Positions 35,315-47,271 of a DNA stretch of 64,000 bases are shown here, one piece after another. Under the pieces are notes generated by a model. The model made no database searches. It was not told the origin of the DNA and saw only the letters and a program-made list of their open reading frames with translations. The number at the start of each line of letters is the position of its first letter. The first letter of the stretch is position 1. Location of the stretch: contig NZ_JAJUOS010000011.1 of the NCBI RefSeq assembly GCF_021378075.1, positions 1-64,000 of the forward strand. The letters run 5' to 3'. Source of the DNA: Rhodobacter flavimaris. GTDB taxonomy: Bacteria > Pseudomonadota > Alphaproteobacteria > Rhodobacterales > Rhodobacteraceae. A program made the position numbers and the translations under genes.

Positions 35315-35767
35315 ATGTCCGCCTACGCCTATTCCCCCGCTCCTGCCCGCCCCGGCTGGATCGTCCGCGCGCTGAACTGGCTCGACGAACGCGGCCCGAT
35401 TTCTTGGGTCGTGGTGATGGTCGGCTCGTTCATCTTCGGCGGCCCGCTCGGTTTGCTGGTGCTTGGCTTCATCCTGATCACCGGCCGCTTCGGCAAGGGC
35501 TGCCGCCGCAACCACGCCCGCCGCGCCTGTGGCTTCGACATCCACGCCAGCCGTGTCACCGGCAACAGCGCCTTCGACGCCTACAAGGCCGAAACGCTGG
35601 CCCGGCTTGAGCGCGAGCAGGATGAATTCGAAGCCTTCCTTGGCCGCCTGCGCGAGGCCCGCGACAAGGCCGAATTCGACCAGTACATGGACGAACGCGC
35701 CCACGCCGCCGCCGAGCAGCCCGAGGACGGCCCCGCCGAGCCGCCCAAAGCGCCCGGCGCCTACTAA
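35315..35767 (+). CDS. DUF2852 membrane protein
   Basis: This is a 150-residue protein. One strong hydrophobic stretch (about residues 31-56, WVVVMVGSFIF then LGLLVLGFILI) forms one or two membrane segments. A charged, helical cytoplasmic tail follows, with FDAYKAETLARLEREQDEF and an acidic/proline end. DUF2852 has no known activity. GGAGG lies five bases before the start. The promoter region is crowded with palindromes, so expression is probably tightly regulated. A clear terminator follows. Confidence 0.75.
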   Translation: MSAYAYSPAPARPGWIVRALNWLDERGPISWVVVMVGSFIFGGPLGLLVLGFILITGRFGKGCRRNHARRACGFDIHASRVTGNSAFDAYKAETLARLEREQDEFEAFLGRLREARDKAEFDQYMDERAHAAAEQPEDGPAEPPKAPGAY

Positions 35768-35813
35768 GCCCTGAACGGCGGCATTTTGCCGCCGCATCTC
35801 CCCCCTCCCCCGG

Positions 35814-35837
35814 CCCGGCTTGAAAAAGCCGGGTTTT
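35814..35837 (+). terminator. Rho-independent terminator after DUF2852
   Basis: CCCGGCTT and AAGCCGGG arms close a GAAA tetraloop, followed by TTTT. A second hairpin, CGGCGGC/GCCGCCG (35776-35794), precedes it. Confidence 0.85.
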
Positions 35838-35921
35838 GGCACAGATCGGCTCAGAGGAAATGCTTGGCGCCCACCGCCGAACTTGCTAGCCTTCTCTCGT
35901 ATTAACGCCGAACGCCAACAC

Positions 35922-36749
35922 ATGCGCCATTCACTTCCGCTTGCACCGCAGTTCTATGTAACGGCGCCGCAACCGTGCCCCTATCTCGACGGGCGCTCGG
36001 AGCGGAAGCTGTTTACCGCTCTGCAGGGCGAAGGCGCAGAGAAGCTGAACAATGCGCTGTCGCGGCAGGGCTTTCGGCGCTCGCAGAACGTCCTTTATCG
36101 GCCGTCCTGCTCGGATTGCATGGCGTGCCTGTCGGCGCGTATCCGCGTTGCGGATTTCTCGCCCAGCCGGACGCAGCGCCGCGTGCTCAAGCGCAACTCG
36201 GACCTCAAGCGCACCGCAACCAGCCCCTGGGCTACCGAAGAGCAGTTCGCGCTGTTCCGCCGCTACCTGGACCATCGCCACGCCGATGGCGGCATGGCCG
36301 ACATGGATATTTTCGAATTCGCAGCGATGATCGAGGAGACGCCGATCAAGTCGCGCGTCATCGAATATCGCGAAACCGCCGCTACGCCCGAGACCGCCCA
36401 TTCGCTGGTCGCCGTCTGCCTGACTGATGTGCTCGATGACGGGCTGAGCATGGTCTACAGCTTCTATGACCCCGACCGGATCGACGACAGCCTAGGCACC
36501 TACCTAATCCTCGATCATGTCGAGATCGCACGGCGCGCGGGCCTGCCCTATGTCTACCTCGGCTACTGGGTGCCGGGTTCACGCAAAATGGGCTACAAGG
36601 CGAATTTCAGCGGGCTCGAGATTTTCAAGAACAGCAGCTGGCAGGATCTGGGCGACCCCGAGGAGCACTCGGGCGAGACGCATCCGCTTTCGGTCGACCC
36701 GATCGCCGAGCAGGTCGCCCGCATCGCGCTGCCCGACACCCGCAGCTGA
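35922..36749 (+). CDS. bpt: Aspartate/glutamate leucyltransferase (N-end rule)
   Basis: This 275-residue aminoacyl-tRNA-protein transferase adds leucine to proteins starting with Asp or Glu, marking them for ClpS/ClpAP. The N-terminal domain has the cysteine cluster C19 and PSCSDCMAC (C63, C66, C69). The C-terminal part has [20 protein letters not shown], the transferase signature. Bacterial Bpt and eukaryotic Ate1 look alike, so Leu specificity is assumed from bacterial family members. Start chosen at 35922 ([11 protein letters not shown] follows, the usual N-terminus). Confidence 0.9.
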   Translation: MRHSLPLAPQFYVTAPQPCPYLDGRSERKLFTALQGEGAEKLNNALSRQGFRRSQNVLYRPSCSDCMACLSARIRVADFSPSRTQRRVLKRNSDLKRTATSPWATEEQFALFRRYLDHRHADGGMADMDIFEFAAMIEETPIKSRVIEYRETAATPETAHSLVAVCLTDVLDDGLSMVYSFYDPDRIDDSLGTYLILDHVEIARRAGLPYVYLGYWVPGSRKMGYKANFSGLEIFKNSSWQDLGDPEEHSGETHPLSVDPIAEQVARIALPDTRS

Positions 36750-36765
36750 TGCCCAAATGACGCGC

Positions 36766-36788
36766 AACTGCCGCCAGATGCGGCAGTT
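36766..36788. repeat. Hairpin between bpt and the first TRAP gene
   Basis: AACTGCCGC and GCGGCAGTT arms form a perfect 9-bp stem with a 5-base loop. No T run follows, so it is an unlikely terminator. It may be an operator or RNA-stabilising structure. The rest of 36750-36971 shows nothing I can name. Confidence 0.4.
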
Positions 36789-36863
36789 GAACGCTGGGCA
36801 GTGCAAACCGGCAAGAAAAACCAAAAACCGGATTGTTTTTCTTACCAAAACCACGCTTTTTGA

Positions 36864-38066
<1,203 letters not shown>

Positions 38067-38123
38067 TCGCCGCCAATTCGGGCGACTGCCGCAACTAAAG
38101 GCAAGATTTCGCCCAAACCTGCC

Positions 38124-38157
38124 AGCCCCGGCGCGTTTCACCGCGTCGGGGCTTTTT
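38124..38157 (+). terminator. Rho-independent terminator after the first TRAP gene
   Basis: A 12-bp stem (AGCCCCGGCGCG/CGCGTCGGGGCT, one G-T pair) is followed by TTTTT. Confidence 0.9.
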
Positions 38158-38225
38158 CATGCGCAATTTGACGCAGGATTTCGTTGCGTGAGGGCTAGAC
38201 AGGTCGTTCCGGTAAAGTAAAGTGA

Positions 38226-39404
<1,179 letters not shown>

Positions 39405-39425
39405 GCCTCGCCAGTTCGACACGGA

Positions 39426-39454
39426 AAAGCCCCGGGACCCCCCGGGGCTTTTTT
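39426..39454 (+). terminator. Rho-independent terminator after the second TRAP gene
   Basis: AGCCCCGGG and CCCGGGGCT arms with a 4-base loop, then six T residues. Confidence 0.92.
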
Positions 39455-39540
39455 GTTGCCGTCACATCTTCTGACTACCCTTCCGCGCATCGGCATGATC
39501 ATATGCACAAGAATGAATTTATTAGGCGCGAGGGATTGCA

Positions 39541-40854
39541 ATGTGGACTTGGCAGATGGTGGCGCGGCGCGGGCTCGCCGTGGCGGTTCCGACGGCGCTT
39601 GGCGTGCTCAGCATCATGTGGTCCGGCAGCCTCGCGCAGCAGCCCGCGGCAAAAGACACCCTACGCACCCCACCGCAGGTCCGCGTCATCACCATGGCGC
39701 CGATGGATATCATCCCCCGCGTCTCGGGCTATGGCACGGTCGAGCCGACGCGTGAGTGGCGCGCAGTGGCCCGGATTGAGGGCGAGATCGACTGGACCAT
39801 CGAGGGCCTCGCCCCCGGTCTGATCGCCAGTGCGGGCACCTCGCTTGCGCGGATCGACGACAGCGGCCTGCGCCTGTCTCTCGCGCAAACCGATGCGCAA
39901 CTGGCCGCGCTTGAGGTCAAGGATCAGACGATCGCGGCCTCAATGGCACTGGTGCAATCCGATCTGGAACTGGCTCAGGCGGATCTGGCGCGGCAGGAAA
40001 AGCTTGCGCAACAAGGCGTTGTGACCGCCGCAAACCTTGAATCGGTGCGCCGGCAGGAACTGGCCGCGCGCTCGAAACTGGTCGAGACGCAAAACCAGAT
40101 CGCCCTGAACGCAGCCGAACGCGAGGTGCTACGCGCCCAACGCGCAACGCTGGAGCGCGACCTAGGCTTTGCCGATATCCGCGCGCCCTACGATCTGCGT
40201 CTGACCGATGTGAGCGCCGAGATCGGCCAGTATGTCGCGCGTGGCCAGACCCTTCTGGCCGCCGAGGGCACCGAGGCCGTCGAGGTTGCCGCCCAATTCC
40301 CCATCGGGCGCATCGGCCCTCTGATGCGGGTGATGGGCGCAGGCAGCGCGGTCACCGATCTGACGGCGCGCATCCGCCTGCCCGCCGCCGATCACAGCGT
40401 CACCTGGAAGGCGCAGGTCGTGCGCATGGGCGAATCCATCGACCCGCGCACCCAGTCGAGCGCCATCGTCGTGCGCGCCGAAGACCCGCTCTCGCAGGCC
40501 CAGGCAGGCGCCCGCCCGCCCCTGCGCCGCAACATGCTGGTGGAGGTGGTGCTGAGCGCGCCGAAAACCTCGGCGCTGGTCGCCCCGCTTGACGCGGTCG
40601 CCGGTGGTTCGGCGCTGGTGGTGTCCGAAGAGGGCAAACTGGAAAAGCGCCCGGTCACGCTTGGCTTCACGCTGGATGAGATTGCCGTGGTGACCGAGGG
40701 CCTGGTCGAGGGCGACAAGCTCGTGGTGGCCGACCCCAGCATCGCCGTGCCCGGAATGGCCGTGAAACCGCTTGAGGACAAGGCCACGCTGGCCGCGCTC
40801 GCCGCTGCCGCAACGGGCGGCACCGCTGGCAAGGGCAAGGGAGCCTCGCAATGA
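39541..40854 (+). CDS. RND efflux pump periplasmic adaptor
   Basis: This 437-residue membrane fusion protein has an N-terminal signal/anchor (about residues 8-32), a lipoyl half (VSGYGTVEPTREWRAVARIEG), a long coiled coil of heptads between about residues 105 and 205, the second lipoyl half, and beta-barrel and membrane-proximal domains. It links the inner-membrane pump to an outer-membrane channel, which is absent here. Its stop overlaps the permease start in an ATGA junction. Substrate unknown. There is no adjacent regulator gene. Confidence 0.88.
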   Translation: MWTWQMVARRGLAVAVPTALGVLSIMWSGSLAQQPAAKDTLRTPPQVRVITMAPMDIIPRVSGYGTVEPTREWRAVARIEGEIDWTIEGLAPGLIASAGTSLARIDDSGLRLSLAQTDAQLAALEVKDQTIAASMALVQSDLELAQADLARQEKLAQQGVVTAANLESVRRQELAARSKLVETQNQIALNAAEREVLRAQRATLERDLGFADIRAPYDLRLTDVSAEIGQYVARGQTLLAAEGTEAVEVAAQFPIGRIGPLMRVMGAGSAVTDLTARIRLPAADHSVTWKAQVVRMGESIDPRTQSSAIVVRAEDPLSQAQAGARPPLRRNMLVEVVLSAPKTSALVAPLDAVAGGSALVVSEEGKLEKRPVTLGFTLDEIAVVTEGLVEGDKLVVADPSIAVPGMAVKPLEDKATLAALAAAATGGTAGKGKGASQ

Positions 40855-43800
40855 TCCGCCTCTTTGCCGGTCATCCGACCGCCGCGAACATCCTGATGAT
40901 CGCGCTGATGGTGCTGGGCCTCGTGGCCCTGCCGCAGTTGCAACGCGACACCTTCCCTGAAACCCCGCCCTCCGAGGTGCAGATCCGCATCGCCTACCCC
41001 GGCGCCTCCCCCGCCGAAGTTGAGCGCGGCATCTGCGTCGTCGCCGAGGACCCGCTGCGTTCGGTCACCAACATGGCCGAACTGAGCTGCCTTGCGCGCG
41101 ACAACACGGCCATCATCACCGCCGAGATCCTCGAAGGCGCCGACATGACGCGCTTTCACAACGACCTGAAGGCGGCGGTGGACGCGATCACGAGCTTCCC
41201 CGACAAGGCCGACGCCCCCGTGGCGCAGATCGTCGAGCGTATCGCCTCGGTCGCCTCGGTCGCCGTGACCGGCCCCGAGGACCGCATGGTCCTGCTAAGC
41301 TACGCCGACGCGCTGGCCGAGCGGCTGCGCGCCGACCCCGCGATCACGCAGGTCAGCGTCTCGGGCTTTTCCGAGCGCGAGATCAGCGTCGAGCTGGACC
41401 CCTCGGCGGTGGAGCGCTTCGGGCTTTCGGTCTCGGATATCGTCACGCTGATCGGGCGCGACAGCCTCGACATGCCCGCGGGCACGGTTGAAGGCTCGAA
41501 CGGCGAGGCGAGCCTGCGCTTTCTGGGCGAGAAACGCACGGCGCTGGAACTGGCGCGTATTCCGGTCGCCGGAACCGCTAGCGGCGGGCAGTTGTTGCTC
41601 GGCGATATCGCCACTATCCGCGAGGGCTTCGCCGACCCGGCGCAGGCCGCGCTATATAACAACCGCCCTGCGGCCATCGTCAGCGTCAGCAAGACCGATG
41701 CGCAGGACGCGCTGCGCGTGAAAGCCGCGCTCGACCGGCAGGTGGCAGCGGCGCAGGCCGAGGCGCCGGGCAATATCACCCTTGCGATCTCGCAGGACTC
41801 GACCTCGAACATCACCGACCGTCTGCGGATCATCGCAGTCAACGGGGTGCAGGGCCTGTTGCTTGTGCTTGCCTCGATGTGGCTGTTCTTCGGCTTCCGG
41901 ATGTCGTTCTGGGTCGCGATGGGCCTGCCTGTCTCGTTCCTCGGAACGATCTTCGCGATGCAGTATTTGGGCTACTCGATCAACATGATGACGATGGTGG
42001 CGCTACTGGTCGCCATTGGCTTGCTGATGGATGACAGCATCGTCATCTCGGAAAACATCGTGCGGCGCAGGCAAGAGGGCGAGCCCGGGCTGACCGCCGC
42101 CGTGAACGGCGCGCTTCAGGTGGCGCCGGGGGTTGCGGCCTCGTTCCTGACCACGGCGATGATCGTGGGGCCGCTTGGTTCTCTGCAAGGCTCCATCGGG
42201 AGCGTGCTGAAATACATCCCCATCGTCCTGCTGCTGACCCTGATCGTCAGCCTGGTCGAGGCCTTCCTGATCCTGCCGCATCACATGCACAATGCGTTAC
42301 GCCGCGAATTGCGGCCGGGGCGCATCAGCACCGCCGTGAACAATGCCTTTGCGAAGCTGCGCGACGGGGTCGTGGTGCCGCTTGCGACCCAAAGCCTGCG
42401 CCATCGCTACCTGACGCTCGGGCTGGCGATCTTTCTTGTGCTCTTCTCGATTGCCCCCTTCGCGGGCGGGCTGATCAAGTTCCAAAGCTTCCCGACGCTG
42501 GAAAGCGACACGGTCGAGGCGCGGCTGCTGCTGGCGCAGGGCTCGCCCTTCGAGCGGACCGAGGCGCGGGTGGCCAAGGTTGTTGCAGGGCTCGAGAAGT
42601 TCAACGCCGAGCTTACCCCCGAACAGCCCGAGGGTCAGGCGCTGGTGCAAAGCTACACCGTCACCTACAGCGTCAACGCCGACACCCCCGAAACCGGGCC
42701 GCATATGGCAACCGTCAGCGCGCGGCTTCTGCCGGCAGGTGTGCGGGTGACCGATGTGGGCACGATCCTGGACCAGTGGAAGAAGGCCACCGGCCCGCTG
42801 CCCGACATGGCGGCCCTGCGCTTTACCGACAAGGAACGCGGCGCGGGCGGCAAGCCCATCGACATCCGCCTGCAAGGCGAAGACCTTGACGCCCTTGCGG
42901 CCACCGCCAAGGAAATCCGCCAGTTCTTCCGCGGCTTCGAAGGCGTGCGCGATATCACCTTCGATCTGCAGCCAGGCAAGCGTGAGTTCATCGTCACCCC
43001 GCGCCCGGCAGCCGCCAGCGCGCTTGGCGTTTCGCCGCAGTCCATCGCGAATGAACTGCGCGCAGCCTTCCGCGGCGACACGGCCTTCGAGTTTCAAGAC
43101 CGGCTTGGCGGGCTTGAGGTCGTCGTGCGCCTGAACGAAGAGGCGCGCCGCAGCCTGGCCGATATCCTCGATCTGCGGGTGAATGCTTCGGATGGCACGG
43201 CCGTGCCGCTCTCGGCGGTAGCGGATGTGCGCATGGATCGCGGCTATGCCTCGATCAACCGGATCAACGGTCAGCGATCAGTTGCCGTTCAGGGTTCGAT
43301 CAATACCGCCGTCGCCAACTCGCGCGAGCTGATCAGCGCGCTTAAGGCGGACTACCTGCCAACCCTCGCCGAGAAACGCCCCGATGTTCGCGTCAGCTTC
43401 CTGGGCGAGGCCGAGGATGCCGCGACGACCGGATCGTCGCTTGGGCGCAATCTGGGGATCGGCGTGATCGGGGTCTTCCTGATCCTTGCCTTCCAGTTCC
43501 GCAGCTTCCTGCAACCCGTCGTGGTGCTGGCCGCCATTCCGCTTTCGGTCATCGGCGTGATGTGGGGTCATTTCCTGCTTGGCCTACCGCTTTCGCTGCC
43601 CAGCCTTGTGGGCATGGCGACGCTAGCGGGGGTCGTGGTAAACAACTCGATCCTGCTGATCGAGTTCATCAAGGAGCGTCTGGCCCAGGGCGACCCGCTT
43701 GAGGACAGCGCGGTAAACGCCGTGCGCGACCGTTTCCGTGCGATCTTCCTGACCTCGCTGACAACGGTGGTCGGCCTTGGGCCGCTGCTGTTTGAAACCA

Positions 43801-43967
43801 GCACGCAGGCACAACTGCTGCGTCCCATTGTGGCCAGCCTTGCCTTCGGCCTGACCTCGGCCACGCTACTCGCGCTGCTGGTCACCCCGGCGATGGTCGC
43901 AATCCTGCACGACCTGGGCCTGTTCGAACGCGACGCAGATGAGGAGCCCGCCCCGCAACAGGCCTGA
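40851..43967 (+). CDS. RND efflux pump inner-membrane permease
   Basis: This 1038-residue resistance-nodulation-division transporter of the AcrB/MexB type has 12 hydrophobic segments in two halves and two large periplasmic loops. The proton-relay aspartates lie in GLLMDDSIVISENIVRR on the fourth segment, and GVVVNNSILLIEF is the equivalent in the second half. Unlike the multidrug HAE1 family, the periplasmic loop opening reads YPGASPAEVERGICV, a variant seen in less-studied RND groups. Proton-driven export is expected; the substrate is unknown. Confidence 0.9.
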   Translation: MIRLFAGHPTAANILMIALMVLGLVALPQLQRDTFPETPPSEVQIRIAYPGASPAEVERGICVVAEDPLRSVTNMAELSCLARDNTAIITAEILEGADMTRFHNDLKAAVDAITSFPDKADAPVAQIVERIASVASVAVTGPEDRMVLLSYADALAERLRADPAITQVSVSGFSEREISVELDPSAVERFGLSVSDIVTLIGRDSLDMPAGTVEGSNGEASLRFLGEKRTALELARIPVAGTASGGQLLLGDIATIREGFADPAQAALYNNRPAAIVSVSKTDAQDALRVKAALDRQVAAAQAEAPGNITLAISQDSTSNITDRLRIIAVNGVQGLLLVLASMWLFFGFRMSFWVAMGLPVSFLGTIFAMQYLGYSINMMTMVALLVAIGLLMDDSIVISENIVRRRQEGEPGLTAAVNGALQVAPGVAASFLTTAMIVGPLGSLQGSIGSVLKYIPIVLLLTLIVSLVEAFLILPHHMHNALRRELRPGRISTAVNNAFAKLRDGVVVPLATQSLRHRYLTLGLAIFLVLFSIAPFAGGLIKFQSFPTLESDTVEARLLLAQGSPFERTEARVAKVVAGLEKFNAELTPEQPEGQALVQSYTVTYSVNADTPETGPHMATVSARLLPAGVRVTDVGTILDQWKKATGPLPDMAALRFTDKERGAGGKPIDIRLQGEDLDALAATAKEIRQFFRGFEGVRDITFDLQPGKREFIVTPRPAAASALGVSPQSIANELRAAFRGDTAFEFQDRLGGLEVVVRLNEEARRSLADILDLRVNASDGTAVPLSAVADVRMDRGYASINRINGQRSVAVQGSINTAVANSRELISALKADYLPTLAEKRPDVRVSFLGEAEDAATTGSSLGRNLGIGVIGVFLILAFQFRSFLQPVVVLAAIPLSVIGVMWGHFLLGLPLSLPSLVGMATLAGVVVNNSILLIEFIKERLAQGDPLEDSAVNAVRDRFRAIFLTSLTTVVGLGPLLFETSTQAQLLRPIVASLAFGLTSATLLALLVTPAMVAILHDLGLFERDADEEPAPQQA

Positions 43968-44048
43968 GCGAAAGCCCGCCCCCTCACCCTCTCGTTAGTT
44001 GACCGGGGCGGGTCATCGGGTATGAAACCCGCAAAGTGAGGTGTTTCG

Positions 44049-44411
44049 ATGCAGAGCTATGAATACAAGGTCGTCCCGGCCCCGACCCGTGGCGAAAAAG
44101 AGCGGGGCGTGAAAACCGGGGTTGATCGCTTTGCCCATACGCTGACGCATATGATGAACGACCTTGCGCGCGAGGGGTGGGAATACTGGCGCGCCGAGAC
44201 CCTGCCCGCCGAGGAGCGCAGCGGGCTGACCTCGAAACACACGGTCTTTCACAACCTGCTGGTGTTTCGTCGGCCCGCAACGGCGGGCGCCCGCCCCGAG
44301 CCGCTCAAGCTGACGAACGAGACCGCGCAGACGCCGCTCAAGAAGGTGCTCTCGGCCCTGTCGCCCGAGGGGCGCGCGCCCCGCGTCGGCCCGGCCGAGG
44401 ACGAGGCCTAA
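44049..44411 (+). CDS. DUF4177 protein
   Basis: This 120-residue protein has the DUF4177 pattern in its first 75 residues: YEYKVVPAP at the start, then LAREGWEYWRAETLP, and FHNLLVFRR at the end of the domain. The rest is a low-complexity tail rich in proline, alanine and acidic residues. Its role is unknown. Its stop overlaps the convergent bolA stop by four bases. Confidence 0.7.
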   Translation: MQSYEYKVVPAPTRGEKERGVKTGVDRFAHTLTHMMNDLAREGWEYWRAETLPAEERSGLTSKHTVFHNLLVFRRPATAGARPEPLKLTNETAQTPLKKVLSALSPEGRAPRVGPAEDEA

Positions 44412-44677
44412 GCCTCGAACTCGACTGCCAGGGCGTGAATGCGCCCGATCAGCTCTGCCCCGAGCGCGTTATGCACTGCGCGATGCCGTGCCAGGCGCGA
44501 CAGACCGTCCAGCGTTGACGCCCGCAGGCGAATGCGAAAATGGCTTTCGCCCCGCTGCGCATCCTCGGAATGATCGGCATGTCGCGCGCTTTCGTCGATC
44601 ACTTCCAGCCGCTCGGGCGCCAGAGCCGCCAAACGTGCGCGGATCTCGTCCGCGACCAGAGTTTTTCCGCCAGCCAT
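44408..44677 (-). CDS. bolA: BolA-family protein
   Basis: This 89-residue protein has the BolA fold signature ESHFRIRLRASTLDGLSRLARHR (trimmed here) with the conserved histidine in VHNAL. BolA proteins partner with monothiol glutaredoxins in iron-sulfur handling and can bind DNA. The histidine in the DHSED stretch fits a metal ligand. It is divergent from a J-domain gene, sharing a 111-base promoter region. This layout is common in Rhodobacterales. Confidence 0.88.
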   Translation of the reverse strand: MAGGKTLVADEIRARLAALAPERLEVIDESARHADHSEDAQRGESHFRIRLRASTLDGLSRLARHRAVHNALGAELIGRIHALAVEFEA

Positions 44678-44788
44678 CTTCCGGCCCCCTTCCTTCTCGC
44701 GACAATTGCTCTATCCTGCGTGGCCCGAGTCGGTCAGGGCGTCAAGTGACGCGCCGACCCAACCAAGACTGATTCACGCGAGGCCCGC

Positions 44789-45412
44789 ATGAGCAAGAGC
44801 GACCCCTTCGGCTTCAACATTTCGGCGGCGGCGGACAAGAAACGCCGCACGAAGGGCAAGCGCGGCATGTCCGGCGCCTTCGAGACCTCGACCCGGGTCT
44901 GCGACAAGGAAGGCTGCACCGAGGCCGGCCAGTATCGCGCCCCCAAAAGCCCGAAGGTGCTCGATGACTACTTCTGGTTCTGCAAGGATCACGTGCGCGA
45001 GTACAACCTGAACTGGAACTACTTCCAGGGCCAGTCGGAAGAGGAATTCCAGGCCTTCCTCGACAACGCGACCGTGTGGGAGCGCCCGACCAAACCCTTC
45101 AACCGCGCCAATGACGAAAAGTTGGGCTGGTCGCGCCACGGTATCGCCGATCCGCACGAGCTTCTGGGTGCAAACGCGACGCAGAACCCCGGTCGTTCCC
45201 TGGGCCGCAAGCTGCCCCCGACCGAGCGCCGCGCGCTCGACATTCTCGACGCCAAGGACAGCATGACCAAGGCCGATATCCGCAAGAGCTACAAGGCGCT
45301 GATCAAGGTGCTGCACCCCGACATGAACGGCGGTGACCGCTCGCACGAAGAGATGCTGCAAGAGGTTGTCTGGGCCTGGGACCAGATCAAGGATTCGCGC
45401 AACTTCAAGTAA
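44789..45412 (+). CDS. J-domain protein with N-terminal cysteine-containing region
   Basis: This 207-residue protein has its J domain at the C-terminus: ERRALDILDAKDSMTKADIRK, then KVLHPDMNGGD with the HPD triad needed to stimulate DnaK. The N-terminal two thirds hold CDKEGCTEAGQYRAP and FCKDHVREYN, cysteine/histidine groups that could bind a metal. Classical DnaJ has the J domain first, so this is a specialised co-chaperone, possibly for the adjacent BolA pathway, though that is only positional. Confidence 0.85.
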   Translation: MSKSDPFGFNISAAADKKRRTKGKRGMSGAFETSTRVCDKEGCTEAGQYRAPKSPKVLDDYFWFCKDHVREYNLNWNYFQGQSEEEFQAFLDNATVWERPTKPFNRANDEKLGWSRHGIADPHELLGANATQNPGRSLGRKLPPTERRALDILDAKDSMTKADIRKSYKALIKVLHPDMNGGDRSHEEMLQEVVWAWDQIKDSRNFK

Positions 45413-45436
45413 TGCGCCGGGGCGCCGGGCGGGGTT

Positions 45437-46414
45437 TCAGTGCCCCGCCTTGCCCTTCCCGCTGAACGACATGATCACCGGGTCGATGACTTTGGCCACC
45501 AGCGGGATCAGAAGCAGGCCAAGTGCCAGCCCGAAGACACCGTCGAAAAACGCCGTGGTCGCCCAGTTCATGAAGCCCGACAGGCCTTGCGGCACCGCAT
45601 GGCCCACGACCTCGGCCTGATGGTGGATCCAGTCGTAGGGTGCGTGCCAGAGCGTCTCGGCCAGGCCATGCAGCACGATCGAGCCGCCGACCCAGATCAT
45701 CGCCGCCGTGCCGACAACCATCAGCGCCTTCATGAAGAGCGGCATGAACGACACGATCCCGCGCCCAAGCGCGCGCGTTGCCGACAGTCGCCCTACCCGC
45801 GCCAGCCACAGGCCGACATCGTCCGCCTTCACGATCAACGCAACACCGCCATAGACAAGCACCGTGATGCCGATGCCGACGAAAGCCAGCGCCATCGCCT
45901 CCATCCAAACCGGCTGATCGGGCGGCAGGGCCGCCAGCGCGATGGTCATGATCTCGGCTGAGAGGATGAAGTCGGTCTTGACCGCGCCCGAGACCTTCTC
46001 GGCCTCCAGATGCAACGGATCGCCGCCGCCCTCGACGTGGCCATCGGCATAAGGTTCGTGCGGATGGAACAGGTGCCAGACCTTCTCGGCGCCCTCAAAG
46101 CACAGATAGGCCCCGCCGATCATCAGAAGCGGCGTGATCAGCCAGGGCGCGAAAGCCGACAACAGCAGCGCCGCCGGCAGCAGGATCAACAGCTTGTTGC
46201 GGATCGAGCCGATGGCAATCTTGCCGACGATCGGCAACTCGCGCGCGGGTGCAAAACCGTGCACGTATTTCGGCGTAACGGCGGCGTCGTCGATCACCGC
46301 GCCCGCGGCCTTGGCCCCTGCCTTGGCCGCCTGCCCCGCCACGTCATCGACCGAGGCGGCCGCTATCTTGGCGATCCCCGCCACGTCGTCGAGTAGCGCC
46401 AGCAATCCGCTCAT
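45437..46414 (-). CDS. DUF808 inner-membrane protein (YedI family)
   Basis: This 325-residue membrane protein begins SGLLALLDDVAGIAKIAAAS, a signature of DUF808/YedI. A soluble part covers about residues 1-75, followed by several hydrophobic segments. Function is unknown across the family. I chose the ATG at 46414. An upstream in-frame start at 46474 adds non-family residues. It is convergent with the J-domain gene, with only 24 bases between. Confidence 0.85.
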   Translation of the reverse strand: MSGLLALLDDVAGIAKIAAASVDDVAGQAAKAGAKAAGAVIDDAAVTPKYVHGFAPARELPIVGKIAIGSIRNKLLILLPAALLLSAFAPWLITPLLMIGGAYLCFEGAEKVWHLFHPHEPYADGHVEGGGDPLHLEAEKVSGAVKTDFILSAEIMTIALAALPPDQPVWMEAMALAFVGIGITVLVYGGVALIVKADDVGLWLARVGRLSATRALGRGIVSFMPLFMKALMVVGTAAMIWVGGSIVLHGLAETLWHAPYDWIHHQAEVVGHAVPQGLSGFMNWATTAFFDGVFGLALGLLLIPLVAKVIDPVIMSFSGKGKAGH

Positions 46415-46486
46415 GTTTCGATCTCCATCTGATCCGCGAAACCTAAACGCGCGACAGGTCACATTCAATGCCACCCGGACAGAGGC

Positions 46487-46512
46487 GCGCCCCCGACCGA
46501 GGCCGGGGGCGC
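46487..46512 (-). terminator. Terminator after the fasciclin gene
   Basis: GCGCCCCCG and CGGGGGCGC arms with an 8-base loop lie just after the fasciclin gene on the minus strand. No clear T run follows, so strength is uncertain. Confidence 0.5.
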
Positions 46513-46532
46513 AGAGGAGAGATTATTCGCAC

Positions 46533-47054
46533 TCAGCCCTTCGGCAGGATGACCCCGTCAATCACATGGATTACGCCGTTCGACGCGTCGATATCGGCTG
46601 CGGTAACAGTGACCTTGTTGCCGTTCTCATCGGCGATCATCACTTTTCCATCCTCGACCATGGCGGTGAGCTTGCAGCCGCCAAGCGTCTCGACTTCGAG
46701 CACCCCCCCCTTTTCGCCGATCATTGTGACCAGCGCCTCCGACATCACCTCGGCGCCCACCACATGGCAGGTGAGGATCTGCACGAGCTGATCCTTGTTC
46801 TCGGGCTTGAGCAGCGTTTCAACCGTGCCGTCAGGCAGTGCGGCGAAGGCGGCGTTGGTCGGCGCGAAAACAGTGAAGGGGCCGGGGCCGGCGAGCGTTT
46901 CGACAAGCCCACCAGCCTGCACGGCGGCAACCAGCGTGGTATGATCGGGCGAGGCCACGGCGTTCTCGACCACGTTCTTGGTCGGATCCATCGCAAAGGC
47001 ACTGCACCCCATCAGCGCAAGGGTGGTTGCGGCGGCGGCAAAGGTCTTTTTCAT
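46533..47054 (-). CDS. Secreted fasciclin-domain protein
   Basis: This 173-residue protein has a signal sequence of about 21 residues ([20 protein letters not shown]) and a single fasciclin (FAS1) domain. The FAS1 landmarks [13 protein letters not shown] and the C-terminal [13 protein letters not shown] are intact. The cysteine at residue 17 lies within the signal but the lipobox is poor, so a cleaved export signal is more likely. FAS1 proteins mediate adhesion or matrix contacts. It is a single gene, divergent from cobS. Confidence 0.88.
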   Translation of the reverse strand: MKKTFAAAATTLALMGCSAFAMDPTKNVVENAVASPDHTTLVAAVQAGGLVETLAGPGPFTVFAPTNAAFAALPDGTVETLLKPENKDQLVQILTCHVVGAEVMSEALVTMIGEKGGVLEVETLGGCKLTAMVEDGKVMIADENGNKVTVTAADIDASNGVIHVIDGVILPKG

Positions 47055-47271
47055 GACTTGATCTCCCTAGAGTTTCGGCCCGCTCGTGTGGCGGGATACA
47101 AAAGGGACGGAGCCGCCGGGCGCAAAGTTGCGCCACGCGTGATCACTCTGGTTCACGTCGCATCACGGCGTCGTGGGCAGCTTGCGCAACTGTATCTGAC
47201 ACAATCCGCCCCCTTGCACCGCCTGTGCCGATGGTCCACAAATCTTCACGACCGCAGAAAGGACGCCACAC

